Positions 29,674-38,406 of a stretch of 44,503 nucleotides of DNA are shown here, one piece after another; positions within the stretch are counted from its first letter, which is position 1; each line of letters opens with the position of its first letter. A program made the position numbers and the translations under genes. The notes beneath the pieces are model-generated. The model made no database searches and was not told the origin of the DNA. It worked only from the letters and a program-made list of their open reading frames with translations. The stretch is from a virus: positions 1 to 44,503 of IMG/VR virus record IMGVR_UViG_3300033153_001846; one strand, given 5' to 3'.

Positions 29674-30557
29674 TATTGTTCTCCTACGAGTTTAGTATCG
29701 CCCCATTCTTCTATACCTAAATTCATAGCTGTACCAAACATAGTACCTGATGCACTACTATGACCAGCCGCACTTTCTATATACGTTCCAGCAGTTTGAG
29801 CTTGTTGACTAGATGCACCTTGATAGGCACTTACTACTGGACTAGTCATACTAGCTTTAGTTCTATAAGCTTCTCCAGCTCTATTATATGCATCTCCAAT
29901 AGCACCACTACGTCTTACAGTAGCTCTATCTTCCATTTGACCATACTCAGATAGGGAATGACTCATAGCATCTTGAGCTTGACCACGTTGTCTTTCACCA
30001 GTAGCTAAGAAATCACGTTGCATACCAGCTACTTGTTCAGGTGCATCAATATCTATCTGTGCAGAACCTTCTGCCGTTCTAAACATAGCTTCTTTAGCTG
30101 TTTGTTGTTTCATCCCAGCTGACTGTAAACCACTAGATGCCATAGTCTCATTGAACTGTTGCATCTGTTTATCCATCGACCTAGTTAATGTAGCTTTACT
30201 TTGTGTAGCAAATTTGGTAGGGTCTAAGTTACTATAGTACTCACTTAAGTTATCTTGAATACCACCAAATGTACCTTCCCAGTCATCCATCATAGTTTGT
30301 GCAAATTCAATACCTTCTCTACTACCACCACCCCAATCTAATTCTTCCATAACACCGATATTAGCTTGTGTAGATGTAATATATTGGTCCATAGCATCTC
30401 TACTATATTGTAACTGTTCTTCAGCAGCATCAACAGACAAAGCTAAATTTTCTTGGGACAATTCCATTGATGCCTCAGCTGCATCTGATGCTTTATCAGC
30501 CTCATTCCAGCTACTAATACCGCCAATGACGGCTGACCCTATTGCTGCTCCTACCAT
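29673..30557 (-). CDS. Internal virion protein, gp14/gp7-like, 294 aa
   Basis: It starts with a glycine-containing hydrophobic segment (MVGAAIGSAVIGGISSW), then long Gln/Ala/Ser-rich helices (DAAEASMELSQENLALSV, KATLTRSMDKQMQQFNETMA) and a Ser/Ala/Gly-rich end. This composition is typical of small ejection proteins such as T7 gp14 or P22 gp7. It overlaps the portal gene by one base. It probably inserts in the host outer membrane during infection. Confidence 0.65.
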   Translation of the reverse strand: MVGAAIGSAVIGGISSWNEADKASDAAEASMELSQENLALSVDAAEEQLQYSRDAMDQYITSTQANIGVMEELDWGGGSREGIEFAQTMMDDWEGTFGGIQDNLSEYYSNLDPTKFATQSKATLTRSMDKQMQQFNETMASSGLQSAGMKQQTAKEAMFRTAEGSAQIDIDAPEQVAGMQRDFLATGERQRGQAQDAMSHSLSEYGQMEDRATVRRSGAIGDAYNRAGEAYRTKASMTSPVVSAYQGASSQQAQTAGTYIESAAGHSSASGTMFGTAMNLGIEEWGDTKLVGEQ

Positions 30558-30558
30558 G

Positions 30559-30978
30559 TTATCTCCTATTTAATCTATACACCTTAGCTAAAAGGGTATG
30601 TCTTTTATCTAGCACTTGTATATGCTTACTATTTAACTCTGTAACACCTAATATTTCTCCATTAGGGAAGTCTGTAAATAACCTATTATAGAAGCGAGCT
30701 AATAGTGAAGTGTTCCTATGCTCAATTTTAATAAATACTCTAATACCATTATATCTATGTAGAGTAGGAGTCATAGGTTCTGACTCATCTCTAACTATAA
30801 AGAACCCTTTATCCTTCTCTATATAAATAGTATCTTTAGGGTTATTATGAGACTCAATTACTGACTTCATATATACATTTAAATCATCAGTATAGTGACT
30901 AGGTTGAAGCTCTTTATATAGCTCCCTCATCATCCTTGCTACATGGTATAAATCGGGTTCTTTTGCTATTCTTATCAT
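30559..30978 (-). CDS. GNAT-like protein, 139 aa
   Basis: The N-terminal part (IRIAKEPDLYHVARMMREL) and the central GFFIVRDE ... GIRVFIKIEHRNTSLLARFYNRL fit the helix-strand order of the GNAT acetyltransferase fold, but the usual Q/RxxGxG/A acetyl-CoA loop is not obvious. Podoviruses often carry a GNAT-like protein among virion genes, for example T7 gp13. The catalytic role is uncertain; it may be structural. Confidence 0.45.
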   Translation of the reverse strand: MIRIAKEPDLYHVARMMRELYKELQPSHYTDDLNVYMKSVIESHNNPKDTIYIEKDKGFFIVRDESEPMTPTLHRYNGIRVFIKIEHRNTSLLARFYNRLFTDFPNGEILGVTELNSKHIQVLDKRHTLLAKVYRLNRR

Positions 30979-30984
30979 GCCTTA

Positions 30985-31215
30985 TTATAGCCTACTTCGC
31001 TTTAAGTCACGCTTAATAAGCTCATTAACGGTACTTATCACATCTGATAATGTAGCAGACCCACCTAATAATTTAATAGGTACATCATTAGTATTTAAAG
31101 GTGTTGGTATAGGCATACTATTCTCTAAATCTTGCACTCTAGAGAATAATTCTTCTATACTAGACTCTTCTCTACCAGTACTGTCTTTTATACTAGACCT
31201 TATTTGCTTTTCCAT
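30985..31215 (-). CDS. Small coiled-coil virion protein, 76 aa
   Basis: A small charged protein: basic ends, central region with ELFSRVQDLENSM (helix) and a proline turn, then GSATLSDVISTVNELIKR. The stop is 7 bases before the GNAT-like gene starts and the start overlaps the tail nozzle stop by one base. It could be a tail or capsid accessory factor; no family is recognised. Confidence 0.55.
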   Translation of the reverse strand: MEKQIRSSIKDSTGREESSIEELFSRVQDLENSMPIPTPLNTNDVPIKLLGGSATLSDVISTVNELIKRDLKRSRL

Positions 31216-32924
31216 TAGTTGATTACCTCTCTAGGTTTCCAACTATATTGAATAGACTCAATAGAACCTATACCTTCTATCATAAATTTAATGAAATATG
31301 ACTTATTCTTAGCGTTTGGAATACCTAATAGTGTAAAGGTATCTATGCCATCTAAGGACTCAATATCCTGCTCTAGTACAACCTCATCATTATCAAATAT
31401 AATCTTTATATTGAACGTGCCTTGAAACATCACACGTACTTTATCATACTCTTTAATTGTAGCTCTACTACCATCAATTAATTCAGGAGATATATAGTAT
31501 AAGGTAGTAAACCCTTGAGACTTATTTACATTTAGTTTATTCAATGAATAAGGACTACAATCTAAAGTATCTACACAAGTTGAAAACATTGGTAAATTAC
31601 ATGGAGCATCTACCTTATATAAAGAGCCTTTACCTATATGTACTTCTCCATCTACTAAACCTACAGTTCTAATATCATCATACTCTATTAGTTTATAACT
31701 AAAGCCATCTCCACGTTTAAAGTCTATTGCTATAATACCTTGATCTACTCCTCCAGTCCCAGCTACTGAACCAGGAAATAGTTTAGTAGAGGGGTATAAA
31801 GTAACATGTGGAAATAAATTAGGTTTAAATGACATATAGTATACATCATTATCAACTATAGCACCAGTAGGATATAACCCACTTAAGTTATCTATTTTAT
31901 TTGCTGTAATATTCGTAACTAAATACCCATTAGACATACAAAAAGAACTATCAGATAGCCATATTGCTGAGTCTCCTAAGTAAGCTATAGACTCTTTACC
32001 AATACATCCTAATTGGTCTGACAGTACTTTAAGTCTAAAATTCTCAGGTTGAGTACCATAACATAGACTGGTATAGAACCTACTTAATACTAATACACCA
32101 GCTGGAGTCTTAGCAAGCCCTACAATAGTATCTCTAAGTGTAAAATAATTACTTATATACCAAGCATCAGGATTACCTAATGCAGAGAAGTAAACTTTAT
32201 TGCCTACAGTACCATAAAAACGACCATTCATCTCTAATAGGTTATCTAATCCTGCTGGAGGAGGACCTGAATGTAATGTAGTCAATGAACGACCATCTAT
32301 TCTAGTATCATCTAAAGAGTCTGTATATGGTAACTCAACTGCATTTATTTTTCTAACTAATGTAAAATAAGGTAGATACCCACCTATTCTATAAATTCTA
32401 TATGAATTAGCATTACTAGGTAAAGACTCTAAATTACTAACTATTATATTATCATCTTCTACAGTAATATAACCAGTTAAAGGTGCTGGAGCTGACTCTA
32501 TACCAGTTTCTGTTGAATAGAATGTATATGTATATTTAAAATCTCCAGTGTGTACACCATCAGCAACTCCCTCAGCAGATACAGTAGCTATTATTGAAGG
32601 CGTAGTTATACCAAGAGGTAATGGAGTACCATCATCTAATACCTTACCAGTATTAACACCATCAGACCAATACCATTTATTATCCCATAATACATTATTC
32701 CTAAAGCTAGTATAGTCGTATATATCATTATTCAGCTGAAAGAAAAATGGACCACTAGATAACTCTTTAACATGGTCTAGGTTAGGCATAGATTGTAAAG
32801 ACCCTAATCTAATATCTACATTAACTAGTTTTATAGCCTCTCGTCTATCAATAAGATGAGAAGACCTTATAGTATTCATACCACCAGTAAAATCTAGTAG
32901 TTCTGTTACTCTAGAAGTACCCAT
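31215..32924 (-). CDS. Tail nozzle / tail tube protein B-like, 569 aa
   Basis: It begins with a DFTGGMNTIRSS-type segment, as in tail-needle/nozzle proteins, then has repeated beta blades (FKYTYTFYSTETGIESAPAP, SNANSYRIYRIGG, NGRFYGTVGNKVYFSALGNP). It probably forms the tail nozzle that extends from the adaptor in podoviruses (T7 gp12, P22 gp10 family). The protein is almost free of helices, in line with a propeller. It lies directly upstream of the small tail and fibre genes in the cluster. Confidence 0.7.
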   Translation of the reverse strand: MGTSRVTELLDFTGGMNTIRSSHLIDRREAIKLVNVDIRLGSLQSMPNLDHVKELSSGPFFFQLNNDIYDYTSFRNNVLWDNKWYWSDGVNTGKVLDDGTPLPLGITTPSIIATVSAEGVADGVHTGDFKYTYTFYSTETGIESAPAPLTGYITVEDDNIIVSNLESLPSNANSYRIYRIGGYLPYFTLVRKINAVELPYTDSLDDTRIDGRSLTTLHSGPPPAGLDNLLEMNGRFYGTVGNKVYFSALGNPDAWYISNYFTLRDTIVGLAKTPAGVLVLSRFYTSLCYGTQPENFRLKVLSDQLGCIGKESIAYLGDSAIWLSDSSFCMSNGYLVTNITANKIDNLSGLYPTGAIVDNDVYYMSFKPNLFPHVTLYPSTKLFPGSVAGTGGVDQGIIAIDFKRGDGFSYKLIEYDDIRTVGLVDGEVHIGKGSLYKVDAPCNLPMFSTCVDTLDCSPYSLNKLNVNKSQGFTTLYYISPELIDGSRATIKEYDKVRVMFQGTFNIKIIFDNDEVVLEQDIESLDGIDTFTLLGIPNAKNKSYFIKFMIEGIGSIESIQYSWKPREVIN

Positions 32925-32927
32925 AAG

Positions 32928-33182
32928 TTATCCTTTTACAAAATATAGTGTATCAGGTATCGGAGTTAAATCATCATAAGACTCTTGAGTACATCTTACT
33001 AGATTAGGTACTGATGAAGTCCCAGGTTCTCCAGTTAAAGACCCAACTTTAGTATTAGTTAATACTATAACCTCTGCCGTAACATCTTGTATACCCTGCT
33101 CTATATGATTTAAGTTGGTAGAGTCTATAGAGGGAGCTGTCTCATTTACCCATACTGTAGGTACATATATTTCCATTGCCAT
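32928..33182 (-). CDS. Small tail-associated protein, 84 aa
   Basis: The segment PTVWVNETAPSIDSTNLNHI then EQGI resembles a common phage structural pattern (W.....P.i....LN.ie.gI) at the start of many tail or baseplate accessory proteins. The rest is beta-like, ending in YDDLTPIPDTLYFVKG. It may attach to the nozzle or fibres. AAAGGAATAATAA precedes the start. Confidence 0.6.
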   Translation of the reverse strand: MAMEIYVPTVWVNETAPSIDSTNLNHIEQGIQDVTAEVIVLTNTKVGSLTGEPGTSSVPNLVRCTQESYDDLTPIPDTLYFVKG

Positions 33183-33196
33183 TTATTATTCCTTTA

Positions 33197-34363
33197 TTAA
33201 TATTTAATTCGTATATAACCATTACCACCATTACCGCCAGTAGCATTGTTATCTCCACCACCGCCTCCAGCACCCATTCCACCATTTCTAGTATATCGAC
33301 CGCCATCACCGAACCCAGCTTCTCCACCAAAAAGGTGTCGTCCTTGTACCTTTGCATATATACCGTCTTTAAATGTACCATAACAATTAGTAGGTTTAGT
33401 ATCTCCCATACCATTATAAGGAGCGTCTACTGCAAAAGCACCTTTTTTACCTCCAATACCTCCACTAGCAATTGTACCACCTACTTTACTATCAGTACCA
33501 TTTGCACCATCTCCTACAGAAGGCGAAGTACCTCCAACACCTACAACTATAGTTAGAGTAGCTCCTTGTGATACAGCTTTAACTGAGGAGACTATAGTAC
33601 CTGCATGACCACCTCCAGCAGCATAGTCTTCTGAGAAAACAAATAAACTAGAACCTCCTCCACCTCCACCAATCATACATAATTCTAGTGACGTAATACC
33701 TATAGGAACCTGAAAAGAATAAGTCCCTGGAATAGAATAGGTAAGCACACCTCTAGAAGTACCCTCAGCTTCATTACTAAGTGTATAACCTTGAGAATTA
33801 ATAGCTTTTATATAGTAATCTCTAGTACCACCAGCTACATTACGAATATACCCACTTGATATATTAGTAGCTACTTTAATACTATCTTCATATAAATCAT
33901 AAGTAGGAACTGGGTCACCTATAGGAGTATTTGTCCATATACAAGTCACTTTACCATATTGATTAGTAGAAGCACTAAAATTAGTAACTCGTCCAGGAGC
34001 TACTAAACCTATTGATGTACCATTGTCTGTATTACTAGGTGTAGCACCTTCTGAGTTAACCGCCATAACATAATATTCTCTAGTACCTGACCCTACCTCA
34101 CGTATATATGGACTAGTTATATTCTCTGCTACTTGTTTCCCAGCCTCATATAAATAATAAATAGGAGTTGGGTCACCTATAGAAGTAGCTGTCCATGTAC
34201 AAGTAACTTGAAAATCTTCATCATCAGAAGCTGTAAAGTCTATTACTTGTCCAGGCTCTACATCAATCGGCCATACCTTATCAGCACCTAAATAGATAGC
34301 ATCTACTTTACTAGCACCTAGATATATATCATCAGGTCTATCACTTCCTAAGTAAATAGCCAT
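33197..34363 (-). CDS. Tail adhesin: YLG repeats, two Fn3-like domains, glycine-rich domain, 388 aa
   Basis: Residues 3-32 carry three decapeptide repeats (IYLGSDRPDD, IYLGASKVDA, IYLGADKVWP), a pattern seen in phage tail-tip proteins. Two fibronectin III-like domains follow at about 37-117 and 122-203, with matched segments (DFTASDDEDFQVTCTWT and NFSASTNQYGKVTCIWT; YYLYEAGKQ and YDLYEDSIK). From about 207 a glycine-rich domain (IGGGGGGSSLFVF ... GAGGGGGDNNATGGNGG) resembles adhesive phage tip modules. It is likely a host-binding protein at the tail. Confidence 0.7.
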   Translation of the reverse strand: MAIYLGSDRPDDIYLGASKVDAIYLGADKVWPIDVEPGQVIDFTASDDEDFQVTCTWTATSIGDPTPIYYLYEAGKQVAENITSPYIREVGSGTREYYVMAVNSEGATPSNTDNGTSIGLVAPGRVTNFSASTNQYGKVTCIWTNTPIGDPVPTYDLYEDSIKVATNISSGYIRNVAGGTRDYYIKAINSQGYTLSNEAEGTSRGVLTYSIPGTYSFQVPIGITSLELCMIGGGGGGSSLFVFSEDYAAGGGHAGTIVSSVKAVSQGATLTIVVGVGGTSPSVGDGANGTDSKVGGTIASGGIGGKKGAFAVDAPYNGMGDTKPTNCYGTFKDGIYAKVQGRHLFGGEAGFGDGGRYTRNGGMGAGGGGGDNNATGGNGGNGYIRIKY

Positions 34364-34647
34364 TACAATACTACTTTAAACTTAGGCTTCTTAGCCTTTG
34401 CCCAATTAACTTTCTTATCAACCTTTTCAGCCTCTAAATAATTAGCCCACTCTACTTCATCTGCTTCTTTAGCCTCTCTAGTAGTTTGCTCTTTTTTAGT
34501 CTCGAAAGACTCAACTTTATTACCTAATGCTAGCCATTTCTGAATATCTTTATAATGTCTATTATCCTTTACTTGTGGTACATACATATGACCATTAATT
34601 AAATAACTACCATCTTTATTATGTTTTACTGTATTTATATAATCCAT
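34363..34647 (-). CDS. Tail fibre assembly / chaperone-like protein, 94 aa
   Basis: The first half (DGSYLINGHMYVPQVKDNRHYKDIQKWLALGN, quoted in part) matches a short motif seen in many phage tail proteins (y..nG..yVP.d..N.hY.di..Wla.GN). The second half is a charged helix (KKEQTTREAKEADEVEWANYL). Position between two fibre genes supports a fibre chaperone or a small tail factor, but the chaperone role is inference. Confidence 0.6.
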   Translation of the reverse strand: MDYINTVKHNKDGSYLINGHMYVPQVKDNRHYKDIQKWLALGNKVESFETKKEQTTREAKEADEVEWANYLEAEKVDKKVNWAKAKKPKFKVVL

Positions 34648-34656
34648 TTAATATCC

Positions 34657-36477
34657 TTATAATTCTGCATCTGCTGTTGCATTTGATACATATAGTTCAT
34701 TTGCCTCACCTACATTACTAGATGTATATTTCCACTGTTTAGCCGTACCTTGAGATGCAGGAGTACCTTGATTTGAACCATTAAAAGTCTGTGTTTCTGT
34801 AGGAGCCGTTCTCATTTCAACCTCTCTTTGAAGATCTACTCTTCTAACTGAGGCATTGGTTGTATATGTTTTTAGCCTTACGCCATCGGGGTTAATTTGG
34901 TAATATCTTTGGCATAAACTCAACTCATATCCAATAGGTCTTTGCTCAAATGGTGTAGCTACTAGCCCTTCTTCAAGTTGTATTTCAGCAAACTCAATAA
35001 TTGAATTATCAATAGTTACATCTACTATAATATATAGCCTCCAATAACTAATAGCACCCACATTTGTATTAGGAGTTGTGAAAGTATGTAATGTTTTTTG
35101 TTCCCAACCTGTGCCTGATGGTGGTGTATAATCAATAGTAGTAACATCTTCTTCAAACAACTTAACATCACTTGCATCATATGCCCTAAAAAGGACTCTA
35201 TTTATTCTATTAGGTACTTGCCCACTTTCACTATATCCTCTAAAAGTACCACTCAATGTGAGTTTAGAATTCATACTGATAGTACCAGCTTCTATTTTTT
35301 GACTTAACTGTAGAAATCCCGGAGTTCCACCATTATCAATAGACAAGACTAATGTTTTCTTATTATTAAATGGTACTACATTTGTAGAACCATATACAGC
35401 GTTTGAGTCACCACTTAGTGATACAAGCCATCTGTCGGCAAAAAACGATACTTGACCAGCACCAACTATAGTAGCTGTACCTCTCTGCCATATATCAAAT
35501 CCACCATTAATAAGTTTGTTCTTATGTGAGTATGGAGATAGGAAAGCTTCTCCTATAGACATACTAGGAGCTTCTAAATTCCCAGTCATATCTTCTGAAC
35601 CATCTTTAGGAAGTTTAGTTGCTAACTCAGTATCATTAGAGTCTATTTGATTTTGTAAAGTAGTAATATCAGCTTTAACTGCAAACTCAGACCATACAGA
35701 CCATGTAGAACTACCACTATTATATATTCTATAGTACCAATTAGATGTAACAAAACTAAAAGCTCTCTGAGCTTTATATCCACCAGCATCAAACTGTTCT
35801 AGTCCTATAGCACCGCCAGTAGGAGCATTAGTAGGGTCTACACCTAGAAAAATACCTACATCATCTACATTATTACAATCTAATAGTGTACCTTGAGATA
35901 ATCTCATAACTTGATTATACGGGGTAATACCCATAGAATGAGTAGCTACACCAATACCATCAGTTGTATCAACTCTACCATTTGCATTTTGATCATATAC
36001 AGCCTTAGCCATATCTCCAGCACCTATATCTAATACAGTATCTAGTACAAAACCTTTATTAGCAGGAACTTGACGAGTAGCTGTAGAATATTCAGGGTCA
36101 GGAGTACTACCATCTAATAACATAGTATTATTTTTATTAGCTTTTAATAGTAATAAATCATCCATAGCAGTAATTGAATATACTGCCTCTTCTAGAGCAG
36201 TTAATTGAGCTACAGTTACTACATCATCATCAGCACTACCATTTAAAGCTTTAAAAGTAGAAGTATTGTCTCCCCCTAAAGATTCTTTTTGTCCTATTTC
36301 AGCATCTACATAAGCTATAGAGGATTTACTATCAAGCTCTTGATTAATAGATTTAGTAGAATTATAAGGTATAATACCACCATTTATCATAAGCATTGTA
36401 CCTCTAGACTGCTCTATAGTACCTACTCCAAACTGTATATCCTCTAAAACTATCTTTTCTTTTTTTACATTTAACAT
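34657..36477 (-). CDS. Tail fibre with anchor module and carbohydrate-binding domain, 606 aa
   Basis: Residues 1-55 carry the shared anchor module (VLEDIQFGVGTIEQSRG ... IPYNSTKSINQELDSK). A middle region with LDCNNVDDVGIFLG and SNWYYRIYNSGSSTWSVWSEF is like the 'pyocin knob' of fibre proteins. From about residue 320, NKLINGGFDIWQRGT, ADRWLVSLSG, EIQLEEGLVATPFEQRPIGYELSLCQRYYQ is the hallmark of a widespread phage carbohydrate-binding fibre domain. This is probably the receptor-binding fibre. It overlaps the next upstream anchor gene by one base. Confidence 0.8.
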   Translation of the reverse strand: MLNVKKEKIVLEDIQFGVGTIEQSRGTMLMINGGIIPYNSTKSINQELDSKSSIAYVDAEIGQKESLGGDNTSTFKALNGSADDDVVTVAQLTALEEAVYSITAMDDLLLLKANKNNTMLLDGSTPDPEYSTATRQVPANKGFVLDTVLDIGAGDMAKAVYDQNANGRVDTTDGIGVATHSMGITPYNQVMRLSQGTLLDCNNVDDVGIFLGVDPTNAPTGGAIGLEQFDAGGYKAQRAFSFVTSNWYYRIYNSGSSTWSVWSEFAVKADITTLQNQIDSNDTELATKLPKDGSEDMTGNLEAPSMSIGEAFLSPYSHKNKLINGGFDIWQRGTATIVGAGQVSFFADRWLVSLSGDSNAVYGSTNVVPFNNKKTLVLSIDNGGTPGFLQLSQKIEAGTISMNSKLTLSGTFRGYSESGQVPNRINRVLFRAYDASDVKLFEEDVTTIDYTPPSGTGWEQKTLHTFTTPNTNVGAISYWRLYIIVDVTIDNSIIEFAEIQLEEGLVATPFEQRPIGYELSLCQRYYQINPDGVRLKTYTTNASVRRVDLQREVEMRTAPTETQTFNGSNQGTPASQGTAKQWKYTSSNVGEANELYVSNATADAEL

Positions 36478-36986
36478 TATACTACTCCTGTAATTACACC
36501 ATTAGTTACAGTTACAGTGACTGGAGTAGTTCCATCAACTATACTATAAGCTATAAATTGCACCGTAATAGCACCTAAGAATTTATCAGCTATTAGTCCA
36601 TCGGCATAGCCTTTAGTAGCTGGGTCATATGTAGCAGATGGTACATAACCATCATTATTTAATGAGTCATCTCTAAGTAATACAGATACTTTATTAGCTT
36701 TACTAGCCGCAGTAGCCTCTATTTGAGATTTAGGCATAGCTTGAGTATCTTCTGTAGCAGGTGCAACATTAAATACTTTAGCTATATCACCATTTATAGT
36801 AGCATATTTCTCATCTGATATTACTGTTGTTTGTCTAGCATCTAATGCTTGTTTTACAGACTCAGTCTCTGAGTATGGGAGAGAGGAGGAGTTGAATTTA
36901 GTACCTCCTCTTTCTTGTTCAGTATCTCCAAACCCAAATTCTAAATCTTCTACAAGACCAGTGCCTTTAAGTATTTTAATACTCAT
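36477..36986 (-). CDS. Tail protein with anchor module, 169 aa
   Basis: Its N-terminal module (GLVEDLEFGFGDTEQERGGT ... LPYSETESVKQALDARQT, quoted in part) matches those of the genes on both sides. The rest is Ala/Asp/Thr-rich with a short fibre-like helix and a beta tail (AITVQFIAYSIVDGTTPVTVTVTNGVI, partial). It is probably a short fibre or a connector that docks to the tail through the same site as the large fibre. Confidence 0.65.
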   Translation of the reverse strand: MSIKILKGTGLVEDLEFGFGDTEQERGGTKFNSSSLPYSETESVKQALDARQTTVISDEKYATINGDIAKVFNVAPATEDTQAMPKSQIEATAASKANKVSVLLRDDSLNNDGYVPSATYDPATKGYADGLIADKFLGAITVQFIAYSIVDGTTPVTVTVTNGVITGVV

Positions 36987-36988
36987 AA

Positions 36989-37198
36989 TTAACTACCGTG
37001 ATGTGATAATAAGAAGTCAAGTACATCACCTACTGAACGAGTATTATCATAAGGAATTGAATGTGCATTGATAAGGTTAATAGTTACATTATCTCCTTCA
37101 CGTACTTGAGACACAGAACCAAACCCTAACATTAAATCCTCTACACCAGCTTTCTGTTTTACAAAAATCACTTTACCATTTTCATCTGTAGCCGCCAT
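36989..37198 (-). CDS. Short tail protein with anchor module, 69 aa
   Basis: Nearly the whole protein is the anchor module (GVEDLMLGFGSVSQVREGD ... SIPYDNTRSVGDVLDFLL, quoted in part). It lacks any fibre shaft, so it may be a cap, a spacer or a remnant. It starts directly after the adaptor gene, sharing a base with its stop, and the next anchor gene begins 3 bases after it ends. Confidence 0.6.
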   Translation of the reverse strand: MAATDENGKVIFVKQKAGVEDLMLGFGSVSQVREGDNVTINLINAHSIPYDNTRSVGDVLDFLLSHHGS

Positions 37199-38172
37199 TA
37201 TACTCTCCTAAATCGTGTAATTAACTTATCTTTCTGACCTCTAGAGAAGTCTTTAGAAGTTAAATCTTTTGCTTTGGCTACCTCAGTAGCATATTTAGAT
37301 AACTCTAATTCTCCACGTTGGATATTATTAGCATCATTATCATCTTGTAATGCAGTACCTACCATATATCTAACCATGGCTGTCTCCCACATATCATGTA
37401 AATTTAACTCTTGTCTGTCACTATATAAAAACTCAGGTATAGCAGTATAGAAAATTCTAATATATCCATCCTCAGATACTATAGAAGTAGTAATTCCATA
37501 CTTACCTATAACCTCATATTTCTCACTAGAAGTAATAAATCCTTTTTGTACGTGAGTAGAGTTATTAGGTTCTATAGCTACAGCAACACCATATACATCA
37601 ATATCATCATATACAGGAATAATATCTGATGTATCACATACTTCTCCTAACTGAGTACTAGGCTCTAATTCTAATATATCATAGTTAGAACCTACAATAA
37701 CACCAAAATCAGAGTCTAGTTCATAAGGGTCTCCTATATCAGTCACTACACCAAATAAACTATTAAAGTCAAAAGAGTCACTTGTAACTAGTCCGTCTCT
37801 TACATCCTCTATAGTTGTAATTTCAGGGATAAAAGGGTATAACTCTATAGATGACATATTTAGATTGTCTTTGATACCTACAAACTCCTGTCTACTAATT
37901 CTAGCTGAGTCTATATCATTACGAGAGAATAAAGGGATTGGGTCTCCTTTATATTCAATACGATTAATAGTCATAGTATCATTAGGAAGTGAATACTTAG
38001 TAATATTATTACCTAAAGGAACAACTGTAATCTTTCTAAAAATACCAGACTCTTTACAAAAGTCCTTTTGTCCCTGATCTAGTATAGTACGTAAACGGTC
38101 ATTTGTCCATCTATGTTCATCCTCATCCCCTAGACGAGAACGAGCTATAGCTATTAAAGTTGAGACTATCAT
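37198..38172 (-). CDS. Head-tail adaptor (tail tubular A-like), 324 aa
   Basis: The N-terminal helix bundle (LIAIARSRLGDEDEHRWTNDRLRTILDQGQKDFCKE, quoted in part) is the common adaptor pattern of podovirus and siphovirus connectors that ring the portal. The middle is beta-rich (YSLPNDTMTINRIEYKGDPIP), the C-terminus helical (WETAMVRYMVGTALQDD...). It would join portal and nozzle. The gene abuts the 56-residue gene upstream. Confidence 0.7.
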   Translation of the reverse strand: MIVSTLIAIARSRLGDEDEHRWTNDRLRTILDQGQKDFCKESGIFRKITVVPLGNNITKYSLPNDTMTINRIEYKGDPIPLFSRNDIDSARISRQEFVGIKDNLNMSSIELYPFIPEITTIEDVRDGLVTSDSFDFNSLFGVVTDIGDPYELDSDFGVIVGSNYDILELEPSTQLGEVCDTSDIIPVYDDIDVYGVAVAIEPNNSTHVQKGFITSSEKYEVIGKYGITTSIVSEDGYIRIFYTAIPEFLYSDRQELNLHDMWETAMVRYMVGTALQDDNDANNIQRGELELSKYATEVAKAKDLTSKDFSRGQKDKLITRFRRV

Positions 38173-38343
38173 TTAGTCCTCTTTAGTTCCAGTAGTTGCT
38201 ACAGGTTTACTAACTACGGGGTCAGTTATAGTGCCAACAGTTGCTGGTTTAGGCTCTTCTTTCTTAAACACCTTGTTAGCTTCATCTAAGTTTTGAGCCT
38301 TTACAGTCTCGCCAGTTTTAGGGTTGTGGTATCTAGTCTTCAT
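38173..38343 (-). CDS. Small basic/Pro-Thr-rich protein, 56 aa
   Basis: A short frame from ATG 38343 (complement) to TAA at 38173, too short for usual gene lists. It begins MKTRYHNPKTGETVKAQNL, then a charged helix and a Pro/Val/Thr/Lys-rich tail. The stop abuts the adaptor start with a single-base gap or less. AAAAGGACTAT precedes the start. It resembles small head-completion proteins in size and place, but I do not recognise a family. Confidence 0.6.
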   Translation of the reverse strand: MKTRYHNPKTGETVKAQNLDEANKVFKKEEPKPATVGTITDPVVSKPVATTGTKED

Positions 38344-38378
38344 GATATAGTCCTTTTATTAGAGTCAAATGCTCAAGT

Positions 38379-38398
38379 GGATGCTCCGTAGAGCACCC
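38379..38398 (-). promoter_or_regulatory. Stem-loop with UACG tetraloop after the decoration gene
   Basis: On the transcribed strand GGGTGCTC pairs with GAGCATCC around TACG, giving C(UACG)G, the very stable UNCG loop closed by C-G. There are 8 pairs with one G-U. It lies in the 63-bp gap between the decoration-type gene and the 56-residue gene. No T run follows, so it is more likely an mRNA-stabilising or processing element than a terminator, perhaps keeping the capsid message abundant. Confidence 0.5.
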
Positions 38399-38406
38399 TA
38401 TGAACA

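Noticed and set aside
33142-33414. 90-codon open frame on the minus strand
   Set aside because: It lies in another frame within the glycine-rich part of the adhesin gene and overlaps the next gene; its composition reflects frame-shifted Gly codons.
33176-33556. 126-codon plus-strand frame of Ser/Thr/Ile-rich sequence
   Set aside because: It is antisense to the glycine-rich repeats of the adhesin; its low-complexity composition is the complement of glycine codons.
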